DNA from: Zoogloea sp.
GTDB taxonomy: Bacteria; Pseudomonadota; Gammaproteobacteria; Burkholderiales; Rhodocyclaceae
NCBI RefSeq assembly: GCF_030157465.1
Contig: NZ_JAOAUU010000096.1
Coordinates: 1,417 to 65,416 of the forward strand
Direction of reading: 5' to 3'
Length of the DNA: 64,000 nucleotides
This document shows positions 9,301 to 16,891 of this stretch, one piece after another (position 1 is the stretch's first letter; each line of letters begins with the position of its first letter). The position numbers and the translations under genes are program-made. A model generated the notes under the pieces. That model searched no databases, had not been told where the DNA came from, and saw only the letters and a program-made list of their open reading frames with translations.

Positions 9301-10464
9301 GTGGGAGTACGCGACCTACTCGCCGAACATGACGACGAGTGTTTCATTTCACTGACAGATTTACTCGATGTTGTCGCTGAAGCAGAAGGTGTCCCAACCA
9401 AAGAGGTCGCACGTGCATTCAGCGTTTGCCGTCTGCTGCACAAGGTTGAGATCCAATTGCGCAAATACGACAACAATGAAATTTCTGCAGGTGGCTTGGC
9501 CTTAGCCTTCCATAATCTTCAGGAAGCCATCTTAAATACACACATCAACGCATCGGCAGACGTTCTATCCGAAGCTAGGGAGGCTGAGCCTGGTTTTCTC
9601 CGCCAAGAGGTTGCCGTCACACTCCAAGAATGTGGAATCAAGGTCCCCCCTTGCTTGTTGAAAGGTCGTAGAACACCACTGTGGAAACACGTATATGCGG
9701 TACGTGAATGGGTAAGCCTACAAGCAGCAGCTTCGATCCTTACAGGCAAGGAACCCGGCGCCGCAGATTCAGAGGACCACCAAGATTTCTATCACTGGCG
9801 CGAAGCGCTTCAGGATGCCGCAAGCTCTCAACTAATTTCTGTTAAAGATGGCAGAAGCGCCCTTCTAAATAGCACCGAACTGTCCCAAGCAGACATTCGC
9901 ACATGGTGCGACAGAAACGGTTTTGTGTGGCCAATCCCCATGCATGCGCCCATTTCCGACGCATCGTCGGCCACGTGCATTTCATCGCCCTCCACTCTTG
10001 AGGAAGTTACCCGCGAACGCGATGCACTTCGCGCTGAACTGGCCGACGTCACCAAGGAGCGCGATGAAGCCAAAGCCGAAGAAGCTCGAAGATATGACTG
10101 CTATTTGACCGAGTGGGAGGGTCGAAAAATCGTCGCAGACGAACGCGACAAGGAGCGCGCGAGATCCGCCGAACTAGCCGCCGAGGTGACTCGCCTAAAG
10201 GCAGAGGTGACTAGGCTACAGGCGACGCCTTCTCCGGTCACCATTGATCACTCAATGATCCGCGGGGACACGTTCAAGAAGCTGGCCAGCGCTATCGAAG
10301 CCTTCCCCAACCAATACCCCGACCGGGCGAAAAACATTAAGCTGGATGCAGATCTGCGTCCGTGGCTGGGCTGCGTGTTTTCCTGCAATGAGCGGGAAAA
10401 GTTGGTCTTCAGTAACATCATCGTCGACCACTTCACACCCGAAGGATGGGATATCGGAAGCTGA
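9301..10464 (+). CDS. Hypothetical protein with C-terminal coiled coil, 387 aa
   Basis: GTG start with AGGGG upstream. Residues about 100-220 look like a compact helical domain (WKHVYAVREWVSLQAAASILTG). A clear coiled coil spans about 235-305 (EEVTRERDALRAELADVTKERDE, later AELAAEVTRLKAEVTRL). It is followed by a conserved-looking C-terminal domain (FKKLASAIEAFP through FSCNEREKLVFSNII). Base composition is visibly lower in GC and codon use more relaxed than in its neighbours, which suggests separate acquisition. I do not recognise a function. Its stop codon overlaps the first CTGACAGG repeat of the iteron cluster. As satellite cargo next to a TA pair, a defence or interference role is possible but unsupported. 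Confidence 0.8.
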   Translation: MGVRDLLAEHDDECFISLTDLLDVVAEAEGVPTKEVARAFSVCRLLHKVEIQLRKYDNNEISAGGLALAFHNLQEAILNTHINASADVLSEAREAEPGFLRQEVAVTLQECGIKVPPCLLKGRRTPLWKHVYAVREWVSLQAAASILTGKEPGAADSEDHQDFYHWREALQDAASSQLISVKDGRSALLNSTELSQADIRTWCDRNGFVWPIPMHAPISDASSATCISSPSTLEEVTRERDALRAELADVTKERDEAKAEEARRYDCYLTEWEGRKIVADERDKERARSAELAAEVTRLKAEVTRLQATPSPVTIDHSMIRGDTFKKLASAIEAFPNQYPDRAKNIKLDADLRPWLGCVFSCNEREKLVFSNIIVDHFTPEGWDIGS

Positions 10465-10586
10465 CAGGCCGCCCACTCCATAACTTTTACCTGACAGGGT
10501 TAAACCCCAGCATTGGCGCGCCTGTCAGGCGCCTGACAGGCACCTGACAGCCAGTTACCTGACAGGCTTTTGTGCTTCCTGTCAGG
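10460..10586. repeat. Cluster of seven CCTGACAGG/CCTGTCAGG iterons
   Basis: The 9-mer CCTGACAGG, or its reverse complement CCTGTCAGG, occurs at 10490, 10521, 10532, 10558 and 10578. Near-copies (one mismatch) lie at 10460 and 10543. Three consecutive copies are spaced exactly 11 bp (10521, 10532, 10543), which is one helical turn. The cluster fills the intergenic region upstream of the AlpA-like gene. It may be a replication origin or a multi-copy operator for an element regulator. Confidence 0.75.
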
Positions 10587-10650
10587 TTCTCGATTAATCA
10601 ATAGTTCGCTCCGTTACCGCACGCCATCTAGGCAAAGCGGGGTCAACCGG

Positions 10651-10905
10651 ATGCGAACCATGCACACTCAAGCCAATACCCAAACCCGCACCCTGCGGGC
10701 CGTCATTGAGTCCAGCGCGGACCTACTCGACGACAAGGCCGCAGCCACAATCCTGGATGTCTCCCCTGGCACCCTGTCCGTCTGGCGCAGCACTGGACGC
10801 TACGCACTGCCCTTTTTGAAGGTCGGACGTAAAGTCCGCTACCGCCGGGCTGACCTGATAGCTTGGTTAGACAGCCGCACTCGTGCCACGGGCGCCACGG
10901 CGTAA
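10651..10905 (+). CDS. AlpA-like helix-turn-helix regulator, 84 aa
   Basis: Small DNA-binding protein of the MerR-like HTH_17/AlpA type: LLDDKAAATILDVSPGTLSVWRS (about 23-46), followed by LPFLKVGRKVRYRRADLIAWLDS. These are the winged-helix signatures of excisionases and AlpA-type activators of satellite and prophage genes. I take the ATG at 10651; another lies at 10660. It is preceded by the CCTGACAGG iterons and starts the satellite operon-like run of short, overlapping genes. It could control excision or early gene expression. Confidence 0.85.
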   Translation: MRTMHTQANTQTRTLRAVIESSADLLDDKAAATILDVSPGTLSVWRSTGRYALPFLKVGRKVRYRRADLIAWLDSRTRATGATA

Positions 10906-10914
10906 GGGGCAATC

Positions 10915-11145
10915 ATGTACAGCCCCGATACCCCCGCCATGGCCGCCGAGCGTCGCGCGGCCGACATGGCCGAAAACACCCTCGACGCTATCGCCCGCGC
11001 AAGGAACCAAAGCGAGGCCGCCGCGAAGCTGAAGGCGCTCCTGATCCTCGCCAGCGGCATGGACCACGCCACCGCGGCCGGCATTGCGGGCAGCCTTGTC
11101 GATCCGATCGTGCGCGGCCTGGCGTCCTTGCGTCAGGAGGTCTGA
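10915..11145 (+). CDS. Hypothetical protein, 76 aa
   Basis: Short, mostly alpha-helical and alanine-rich protein (MYSPDTPAMAAERRAADMAE...), with no recognised domain. It lies nine bases after the AlpA-like gene, and AGGAG at its own 3' end serves the next gene, so it belongs to the same transcription unit. No membrane segment or cysteines are seen. Confidence 0.7.
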   Translation: MYSPDTPAMAAERRAADMAENTLDAIARARNQSEAAAKLKALLILASGMDHATAAGIAGSLVDPIVRGLASLRQEV

Positions 11146-11147
11146 CG

Positions 11148-11432
11148 ATGACCACCCAAGCCACCGCGACAGAAGCACAACGCCTGCGCATCCTCGACAT
11201 GCTGCGCACCGGCAAAAAAACCACGCTCGACTTCCGGCGGGCAGGCGTCATGCAAAGCCAAACCCGCATCTTTGAGTTGCGGGCCCTCGGCTACGACCTG
11301 CCCACTATCGGCCGCGTCACCGTCTATGACGACCGGGGCTATCCGCACCGGCGTGTTGCCGTCTATGAGCTGCTGGCCGAGCCGTTGCCCCTCCCGACAC
11401 CAGGTATCCGACAGCAGCGGGGCGACCGATGA
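11148..11432 (+). CDS. Helix-turn-helix domain protein (HTH_39-like), 94 aa
   Basis: Start chosen at ATG 11148, with AGGAGG in good position; the longer frame in the ORF track is a read-in from the previous gene. The sequence EAQRLRILDMLRTGKKTTLDFRRAGVMQSQTRIFELRALGYDLPT is a winged-helix pattern common in small phage proteins that choose between regulatory or replication roles. The remainder (VTVYDDRGYPHRRVAVYELL) forms the wing. It overlaps the following replication-type gene by four bases. Confidence 0.8.
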   Translation: MTTQATATEAQRLRILDMLRTGKKTTLDFRRAGVMQSQTRIFELRALGYDLPTIGRVTVYDDRGYPHRRVAVYELLAEPLPLPTPGIRQQRGDR

Positions 11433-12403
11433 CCACCGACGCCCGTCTGTCCGTCGGCCTACCTGGCCACCCTAAAACCAAGCGGCTGATCCGCCGATTG
11501 GGCGACGGCGCCGCCTGGAAATTGGTCTGCCTGATCTTGTGGGCGGCCGCAAACCGCTCAGACGGGCAGCTTACCTCCATGACCGCCGACGACATCGAAC
11601 TAGCCGTGGACTGGGCCGGCGACGAGGGCGCATTTGTCGCGGCATTGGTCGAGTTCGGATTTTTGGACGGCGACGAAGGCAGCTACTCGCTGCACGACTG
11701 GGCCGAGCACAATCCCTGGTCTGCGGGAGCCGCGGCCCGGTCCGAAAAGGCCAAGTGGCTTGCGCTCTGCAAGCATTACGGACGCGTCAAGGCTGCTGAG
11801 CTGATGCCAGACTATGCTGCCGGCTTGCAGAAGCCTGCTAGCAGCATGCAGGATGCAGACGACAGCATCCATGCGGCAGGAGACAGCATGCGGGATGCTC
11901 CGGAGAGCAGTGCACCGTTACCGATACCGTCTCCGATACCGTCTCCGATACCGTCTCCGATACCGATACCGATACCGTCTCCGTCTCAAAGGGCACCGTC
12001 CGTCGCTGTCGCGCCGCGCCCAGAAAATCGGTCGCCAGACGAAACAGCGCTTCAGCAGGCTTGCCGGGAGACGTGGAAGGCGTACTCCGATGCCTACCAG
12101 ACCCGATACGCCACGACACCGGTACGGAATCGGACGGTCAATGCCCAGGTCAAGGGCTTCGTTGAGCGTGTTGGCGGAGCCGAGGCGCCGCAGATCGCAG
12201 CCTGGTTCGTTTGCCACCCCGGGCAGTTTTACGTCTCGAGGGGCCACACCATCGGCTCGCTGCTGTCCGATGCCGAAAAGCTGAGGACCGAATGGGCGAC
12301 AGATCGCGTCGTCACGTCGGGGCAAGCCCGGCAGTCCGACCGGGCAGGGACCACGGCGAGCAACGTCCGGGCAATCCTGGCAGCACGGGGAGAGACGGCA
12401 TGA
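11429..12403 (+). CDS. Phage replication-type protein (O/DnaT-like N terminus), 324 aa
   Basis: The N-terminal domain (about 1-110: HPKTKRLIRRLGDGAAWKLVCLILWAAANRSDG ... LHDWAEHNPW) matches the winged-helix start of phage replisome organisers and O-like replication proteins. A long low-complexity linker (about 150-190) of PIPSP units follows, encoded by tandem CCGATACCGTCT-type DNA repeats. A conserved C-terminal helical part (WKAYSDAYQTRYATTPVRNRTVNAQVKGF) is typical of proteins that recruit host DnaB or DnaC. This suggests the element has, or had, autonomous replication, perhaps from the upstream iterons (inference). Confidence 0.75.
   Translation: MTTDARLSVGLPGHPKTKRLIRRLGDGAAWKLVCLILWAAANRSDGQLTSMTADDIELAVDWAGDEGAFVAALVEFGFLDGDEGSYSLHDWAEHNPWSAGAAARSEKAKWLALCKHYGRVKAAELMPDYAAGLQKPASSMQDADDSIHAAGDSMRDAPESSAPLPIPSPIPSPIPSPIPIPIPSPSQRAPSVAVAPRPENRSPDETALQQACRETWKAYSDAYQTRYATTPVRNRTVNAQVKGFVERVGGAEAPQIAAWFVCHPGQFYVSRGHTIGSLLSDAEKLRTEWATDRVVTSGQARQSDRAGTTASNVRAILAARGETA
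11925..11991 (+). repeat. Tandem CCGATACCGTCT-type coding repeats
   Basis: Imperfect 6/12-bp tandem units (CCGATACCGTCT, CCGATA) within the replication gene encode a PIPSP linker. Slipped-strand length variation is likely here and would change linker length in frame. Confidence 0.8.
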
Positions 12404-13191
12404 GCACCGAAACCCTGAAGGCGATTGCCGTGGTCGCAGAGCTGTCGCCAATCGCCGACGCCATCCGCAGCGCACCGCCAGCCGCCTGGCTCAGCCCCAA
12501 CACCCCGAAAAGGAAAAAATCCATGACCTCCCTCCTCACCACCGCGACCACCACCGCCACCCCTGGAGCACGCCTGCGCCTGCGGCAGCTCGACCTGGTG
12601 AAGACCGTCGGTGCGCGCCTCAGGGCGTCACGCGAGATGAACAATCTAAGCCAGTCGGAAGCCGCGCGGAGACTGGGCTACAGCAATCCGAGCAAGCTGT
12701 CAAAAGTGGAAAACGCGACCGACACGAACTCGGTCCCTTTGTGGTTGATACGCGACGCGGCCCGCCTTTACGACGTTTCAGTCGATTACCTTTTCGGCCT
12801 GGCTCAGGATTGGGAAACGGGCGTTCCGCGCGGCATCAGCGGATGGGTGCTCGATGAGTGGGAGTGGCAACGTCGCCGCGACGCCGCGGCTCTGGCAAAC
12901 CTTGCGGCGCGTGTCGATGCATGCGTAACGCTGATCCCCGCGCTGGCAGCAGATGCGGTGGCCGTCCGGGCTGCGCTGGACCGAATCGCCGAATTTAACC
13001 CCGAAAGCTGGCCCGAGATTCGCGCGGCCGGAAGGCTATTCACGGCGATCGAGAGACTTGAGCAGAGCACCGCCGCTGCTTCCATCGCCGAACGCCGCCT
13101 GCGGCTCGACATCACAAGATCGAAGGCTGCCCGCGCGACCAACGACGCCGCCCCGGCCGCGGAAGACGATCCCCAGGGAGGCCGCCAATGA
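12400..13191 (+). CDS. XRE-family regulator with long C-terminal domain, 263 aa
   Basis: Starts with ATGA overlap to the replication gene. The HTH lies at about 70-130: VGARLRASREMNNLSQSEAARRLGYSNPSKLSKVEN, a clear XRE/Cro motif. The first 45 residues are an unusual extension, and ATG 12523 (MTSLLTT) is an alternative start. The helical C-terminal region (about 150-263) resembles an oligomerisation domain. The DNA coding SEAARRLG matches CRISPR spacer 116-147 at 26 of 32 positions, so relatives of this gene in other phages are plausible past CRISPR targets. Confidence 0.88.
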   Translation: MSTETLKAIAVVAELSPIADAIRSAPPAAWLSPNTPKRKKSMTSLLTTATTTATPGARLRLRQLDLVKTVGARLRASREMNNLSQSEAARRLGYSNPSKLSKVENATDTNSVPLWLIRDAARLYDVSVDYLFGLAQDWETGVPRGISGWVLDEWEWQRRRDAAALANLAARVDACVTLIPALAADAVAVRAALDRIAEFNPESWPEIRAAGRLFTAIERLEQSTAAASIAERRLRLDITRSKAARATNDAAPAAEDDPQGGRQ

Positions 13192-13985
13192 CCCCGACAA
13201 CCAAATCAGCACCGGTTCTTTCGTCCAAGTGGGACGGCCTGTCCAAGCACCTCCTGGCGAGTTTCTTTGAAGTCGACAACGAAAATGGCACGTGGAAGCG
13301 CACGGACAAGACTGATCCGGCCACCGTCATGGCGCCGCTGACCGAGGCCTCGATGGAAATGGCCCTCAACTGGCAGTCTCCATTCGAGCAGGCGGGCCCG
13401 GAGACGAAGGCCCCGGCGCTGATGGCAATGCTGCAAAGCGGTGTCCTGCAGCCCATTATCGACGCCGCAATGGCCGGCAAGGGCAATTCGTCTGACGCGG
13501 CCGCCGCGCAGAAGAAGTCCGGCGACTTCCTCAAACAGTTCGAGGGGAGGACCGGCATAACCAAACTTAACAGCACCCAAGTATTTTCAGGGATGCCGCC
13601 GGTCAAGATCCAGGTTGTTGCGCTGTTCCGCGCCTGGAATGACCCTGCATCCGAAGTGATGGCGCCGGTGGACAAGCTGATGGAATGGGCCTTGCCTGTG
13701 GAGCTGTCTGCGGATGGTTCAATATTGGCCCGTGCAGCCAAGACCGCAAGGGGAGAAATGGGGTTCATCGAGGCCCTGCTTCCCTCGCGTGCGCCCGTGC
13801 GAATTGCGATGCAGTACAAGGGGCGGACCTACGCCCCGCTGGTCATTGAGAGCATCGGCCAGCCGATGGACGCGCAGGTGGACAGGAACGGGCGTTACGT
13901 GGAGCAGCTCATTCCGATGACCCTGTGCACCCTGACTGCACTGGACCGGCAGACGTGGGCGAACTTCAAGACCAGCCCTCTCTGA
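13188..13985 (+). CDS. Phage-type conserved hypothetical, possibly structural, 265 aa
   Basis: Overlaps the XRE gene by four bases. The C-terminal half has the pattern FSGMPPVKIQVVALFRAW, then MEWALP, LLPSRAPVRIAMQYKGRTYAPLVIESI and LIPMTLCTLTALDR. This reads as a beta-rich domain reminiscent of myophage baseplate or tail-hub accessory proteins. The N-terminal part (about 1-110) is helical. I cannot name the family. If structural, it would be unusual cargo for a satellite and could help hijack a helper virion (speculative). Confidence 0.7.
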   Translation: MTPTTKSAPVLSSKWDGLSKHLLASFFEVDNENGTWKRTDKTDPATVMAPLTEASMEMALNWQSPFEQAGPETKAPALMAMLQSGVLQPIIDAAMAGKGNSSDAAAAQKKSGDFLKQFEGRTGITKLNSTQVFSGMPPVKIQVVALFRAWNDPASEVMAPVDKLMEWALPVELSADGSILARAAKTARGEMGFIEALLPSRAPVRIAMQYKGRTYAPLVIESIGQPMDAQVDRNGRYVEQLIPMTLCTLTALDRQTWANFKTSPL

Positions 13986-14142
13986 ACTTTCCAGCCCGGA
14001 AGCTGCGCGAAACTTTCCCGACCCGCGAAAGTTTCGCCAGTTTCGGCCCCGGCATTAATTTTTTTGCGCCATCGATGAAGCCTTGCAGTGTCGGCAGACC
14101 GCGTGCACCAAGGGCTGGGGCTGATGGCTGGGCGTCGGCATC

Positions 14143-14169
14143 AGCAATACCCATTTCTTGGGTATTGCT
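14143..14169. promoter_or_regulatory. Perfect 11-bp inverted repeat in the terS-region leader
   Basis: AGCAATACCCA and TGGGTATTGCT surround TTTCT, 47 bp before the next start codon. There is no T-tract, so this is more likely an operator or mRNA hairpin than a terminator. It sits in the 230-bp gap 13986-14215, which holds no credible gene. Confidence 0.6.
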
Positions 14170-14215
14170 ACCCACGGCACCCAAGAAAACCCAATACCAA
14201 CCAGGAAACCCGAAA

Positions 14216-14455
14216 ATGCCCGAAACGATCATCACCCGTGCCGATTCAAACCAAATCCTCGCCGCCGGCTGCATGGACCTAATCCGCCGGCTCGCAGATC
14301 GCGTGACGCCCGAAGCCGTCCAGGCCGCGGCCCTCGCCGTCACGGCTCGAATGGGCGACGACTCGCCGAAAGCTGTTGGCATCGCCCTGTTTTTTGCCCA
14401 CGAAGCCCTCGAAGAGATAGAGCGCGCCACGGCCGAAGCGGAGGCCGCAAGATGA
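14216..14455 (+). CDS. Hypothetical protein, 79 aa
   Basis: Start taken at ATG 14216 (MPETIITRADSNQILAAG), since the longer ORF reads through intergenic sequence. The protein is helical and alanine-rich without recognisable motifs. It ends in ATGA overlap with the small terminase gene, so the two are translationally coupled. Confidence 0.7.
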   Translation: MPETIITRADSNQILAAGCMDLIRRLADRVTPEAVQAAALAVTARMGDDSPKAVGIALFFAHEALEEIERATAEAEAAR

Positions 14456-15231
14456 GCCGTGGTCTGACACCGAAGCAGGCCGTTTTCGTTCGCGAGTACC
14501 TTGTTTGCCTGAATGCCTCTGAGGCCGCCCGGCGGGCCGGCTACAGCGTGAAAACGGCCACTTGGATAGGGCCGCAACTGCTCGCGAAAACTCACGTCGC
14601 GGCAGCGATCGAAGAAGCCCAGCGCGCCCGGCTCGCGCGGCTCGATCTTGATGCAGACGGCCTGGTCAAGCTGTGGTCAACCGTGGCCACGGCCGACCCG
14701 CGCGAGGTCGTGCAGTACCGCAGGGATTCCTGCCGGCATTGCTGGGGTGAGGGTTTCAATTACCAATGCACGCCGGCCGAGTTCAAGCGGGCGCAGCTTG
14801 TTTTTGAAGAACGTCGGGCAAAGATCATCGCGGACGGCGGCGCCGATGTTGGGGAGTTTCCATCCGTGGCCGGCGACTGGTACGACCGGAGGCGCCGGCC
14901 GAACCCCGAGTGCCCGGAGTGCTTCGGGGATGGGGTCGGGCAGGTCCGTATTTCCGACACCCGGGAGTTGAGCGAGGCGGGGAAGGCCATTTTTGCCGGC
15001 GTGAAGGAAGGCCGAGACGGCATCGAAGTGAAGCTCCACGACCAGCAGGCGGCGACTGAAAAACTCGGCCGCGCCCTTGGTGTGTTCAGGGGCGGCGAAG
15101 GGGCGGACCAAAGCGGCGCCATCACAAGCGAGCTGGCCGCCCGCTATGTGGAACTGATGGAGAAGTCCCGCGCGATGCAGCAAAGGGTGCTCGAAGAGCG
15201 CGGGTTGGCAAGCGACGGGGACGAGGCTTGA
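14452..15231 (+). CDS. Terminase small subunit (terS-like) with zinc-knuckle insert, 259 aa
   Basis: TerS recognises pac/cos DNA and directs it to the large terminase. The N terminus LTPKQAVFVREYLVCLNASEAARRAGYS is the Terminase_2 HTH signature, followed by the usual TATWIGPQLLAK helix. Residues about 95-165 carry an insert with CRHCWGEGF and CPECFGDGVG, two CxxCxGxG-like knuckles as in DnaJ zinc fingers. No large terminase, portal or capsid gene is present in the element. A lone TerS is a hallmark of phage-inducible islands that redirect helper packaging. The C terminus (about 225-259) is a helical oligomerisation or motor-binding region. Confidence 0.88.
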   Translation: MSRGLTPKQAVFVREYLVCLNASEAARRAGYSVKTATWIGPQLLAKTHVAAAIEEAQRARLARLDLDADGLVKLWSTVATADPREVVQYRRDSCRHCWGEGFNYQCTPAEFKRAQLVFEERRAKIIADGGADVGEFPSVAGDWYDRRRRPNPECPECFGDGVGQVRISDTRELSEAGKAIFAGVKEGRDGIEVKLHDQQAATEKLGRALGVFRGGEGADQSGAITSELAARYVELMEKSRAMQQRVLEERGLASDGDEA

Positions 15232-15233
15232 AA

Positions 15234-15617
15234 ATGCCGCCCAAAGCAGAAGTCACCAGACCAAAACGCCCAAGCGCGCAGGCGGTGCGCGACATGGAGG
15301 CAAAAATTGTCGCCTTGGAAGGTGAGCTTTCCCAGCTCAAGCAGCCCCCCGTGACGTACAAAAAAATGCAAGATCGAGTGCGCTTCCTTACGGATGCAAA
15401 CCATCGGCTTTGCGCCGACCTGCAGCGGCTCCAGGCGGAACTGAGCGCCCTCCGCTTCACCGCCAGCCGGCTTCGCGACGCGACACCAGCAAGCGCTGAG
15501 GCGGCCATCGCTCCTGAAATGCTGGCGCGCTTGGTTCGGCTGTGCCACCCCGACAAACACTCCAACAGCGCGGCGAGCAACGAGGCCACGGCGTGGCTGC
15601 TGGGCCAGCGAACCTAA
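15234..15617 (+). CDS. Coiled-coil protein with J-domain-like HPD tail, 127 aa
   Basis: ATG 15234 is preferred over the TTG at 15228. A coiled coil spans about 18-75 (AVRDMEAKIVALEGELSQLK ... LCADLQRLQAELSAL). The C terminus MLARLVRLCHPDKHSNSAASNEATAWLL contains the HPDKH tripeptide region and following helix of J domains, but not the full helix I. This is like truncated J-like motifs often seen in phage accessory proteins. It follows terS and may act with it or with host DnaK (inference). Confidence 0.75.
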   Translation: MPPKAEVTRPKRPSAQAVRDMEAKIVALEGELSQLKQPPVTYKKMQDRVRFLTDANHRLCADLQRLQAELSALRFTASRLRDATPASAEAAIAPEMLARLVRLCHPDKHSNSAASNEATAWLLGQRT

Positions 15618-15724
15618 TCAACGAATCCGGCCCCTGCGGCCTGACGGACAAAAACCCGGAAAACCCGTCATAAAATCAAGAATCGAGCCTCGAAAATCAA
15701 GTTTTTCAACATTCAGAGGCCGAA

Positions 15725-16408
15725 ATGACCAACACCGACACCACCCACACCGACGACTTCGAAGACTCGCAACCCCGCAGCTCCGAAGAGCTTGCACGCG
15801 ACGTGCGTGCCCTTCATGGCGACGTGCCTTCGATGGCCGCGGCAACCGAGCTCCTGGACCGGATGCGCGCCGCGCTGGCCAAGACTGACCCGACCACGAT
15901 CGCGTTCTTTGCGATGCAGCGTTACGAGGGCCGCGTCGTTGATGGAATCGCCGCGCTGGGCGAGGAGTTTGGCGAGATCTTCGCGGACATGGCCTTCATC
16001 TCCGAGCGCCTGGCCGAGGCTGTCGCAGAAGATCGCACCCGAACCGAGCCGCTGGTAAATGAAGCGGCGAGACGGGTGCTTCGGGGCGAGGGCCGACTGA
16101 AGGACATCGCGAACCAGATCAAGGCGGCGAAAATGCCCGACCCGTACCAGGTCCGCCAACGCTTCGAACGCGCCGGCCTGTCGTATCCCGAGATCGAAGC
16201 ACTGACGGCCAAAGGCGATTCTGAACTCGCCGAACGCGTCGCCGCTCTTGAGGGCGAGCGTGCCACCCTGGAAGCCGAGCTTGAAATCATGCGCGCTTAC
16301 CTGAAAACGCGCGACGAATCCCTGCTGCCAGAGGGCTTCGCCCCGACCCCGGACGCCGGCAAGGTTATGCCGCCGGTTCATCCGCTTATTGCCGCTGCGG
16401 GGGCCTGA
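15725..16408 (+). CDS. Hypothetical phage-type protein, 227 aa
   Basis: Acidic, mostly helical protein with no recognised domain. A coiled-coil region near the C terminus (SELAERVAALEGERATLEAELEIMRAYLK, about 165-195) is followed by a proline-containing tail. It begins after a 107-bp AT-richer gap with ATG 15725 and is followed two bases later by the next gene, which indicates one operon. Confidence 0.75.
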   Translation: MTNTDTTHTDDFEDSQPRSSEELARDVRALHGDVPSMAAATELLDRMRAALAKTDPTTIAFFAMQRYEGRVVDGIAALGEEFGEIFADMAFISERLAEAVAEDRTRTEPLVNEAARRVLRGEGRLKDIANQIKAAKMPDPYQVRQRFERAGLSYPEIEALTAKGDSELAERVAALEGERATLEAELEIMRAYLKTRDESLLPEGFAPTPDAGKVMPPVHPLIAAAGA

Positions 16409-16410
16409 CA

Positions 16411-16671
16411 ATGCCCACGATTGACGAACAAATCGCGGCCGCCGGGCGGCGGATATTGGAACTCAGCTACCCCGCCTGCCAAGCCGCCCGATGTGACGGC
16501 GGGAAAAACGGGGAGTTTTACATCCAGGCCGAACGGAACGAACCGGAAATCGCAGCCCTGGTCAAATTCACCCGCACCAAGAATCCGGCCGACCTTCCGC
16601 CTGGTTTTAAGGTTCCCGCTGCTGTGCAGCCTATCCAGCCGCCCGCGGCGATAGAGGTGAACTGGAAATGA
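16411..16671 (+). CDS. Hypothetical protein, 86 aa
   Basis: Short protein starting MPTIDEQIAAAGRRILELSYP, with two cysteines in ACQAARCDGG and a proline-rich tail. No family recognised. It overlaps the next start by four bases (ATGA), so it is part of the late operon that ends with the lysozyme gene. Confidence 0.7.
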   Translation: MPTIDEQIAAAGRRILELSYPACQAARCDGGKNGEFYIQAERNEPEIAALVKFTRTKNPADLPPGFKVPAAVQPIQPPAAIEVNWK

Positions 16672-16889
16672 CGGCCGCCACCGCGAAAGCCGCCCACGGC
16701 GGCCAGCGCTCCGGTGCCGGTCGCCCAATCGGCGCCGCCAGTATCCGGTCGAGCGCGGCGCAGAAGGCGCGAATTGCGCTCGATGCGCTGGCCCAAGTCG
16801 CTGCCGATGACCAGGCACCGGCCGAAGCACGTGTGCACGCTGCGCAAGCGCTGCTTGAAGCGGCCCGTGCGCCCGCGAAGGAGGCTTGA
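16668..16889 (+). CDS. Small basic alanine-rich protein, 73 aa
   Basis: Starts MTAATAKAAHGGQRSGAGRPIG. The GGQRSGAGRP basic segment is of the kind found at the N termini of small DNA-packaging and HTH proteins. The rest is two amphipathic helices. The TTG/ATG of the next gene lies at its stop. The function is unknown; nucleic-acid binding is a guess from charge. Confidence 0.65.
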   Translation: MTAATAKAAHGGQRSGAGRPIGAASIRSSAAQKARIALDALAQVAADDQAPAEARVHAAQALLEAARAPAKEA

Positions 16890-16891
16890 GC

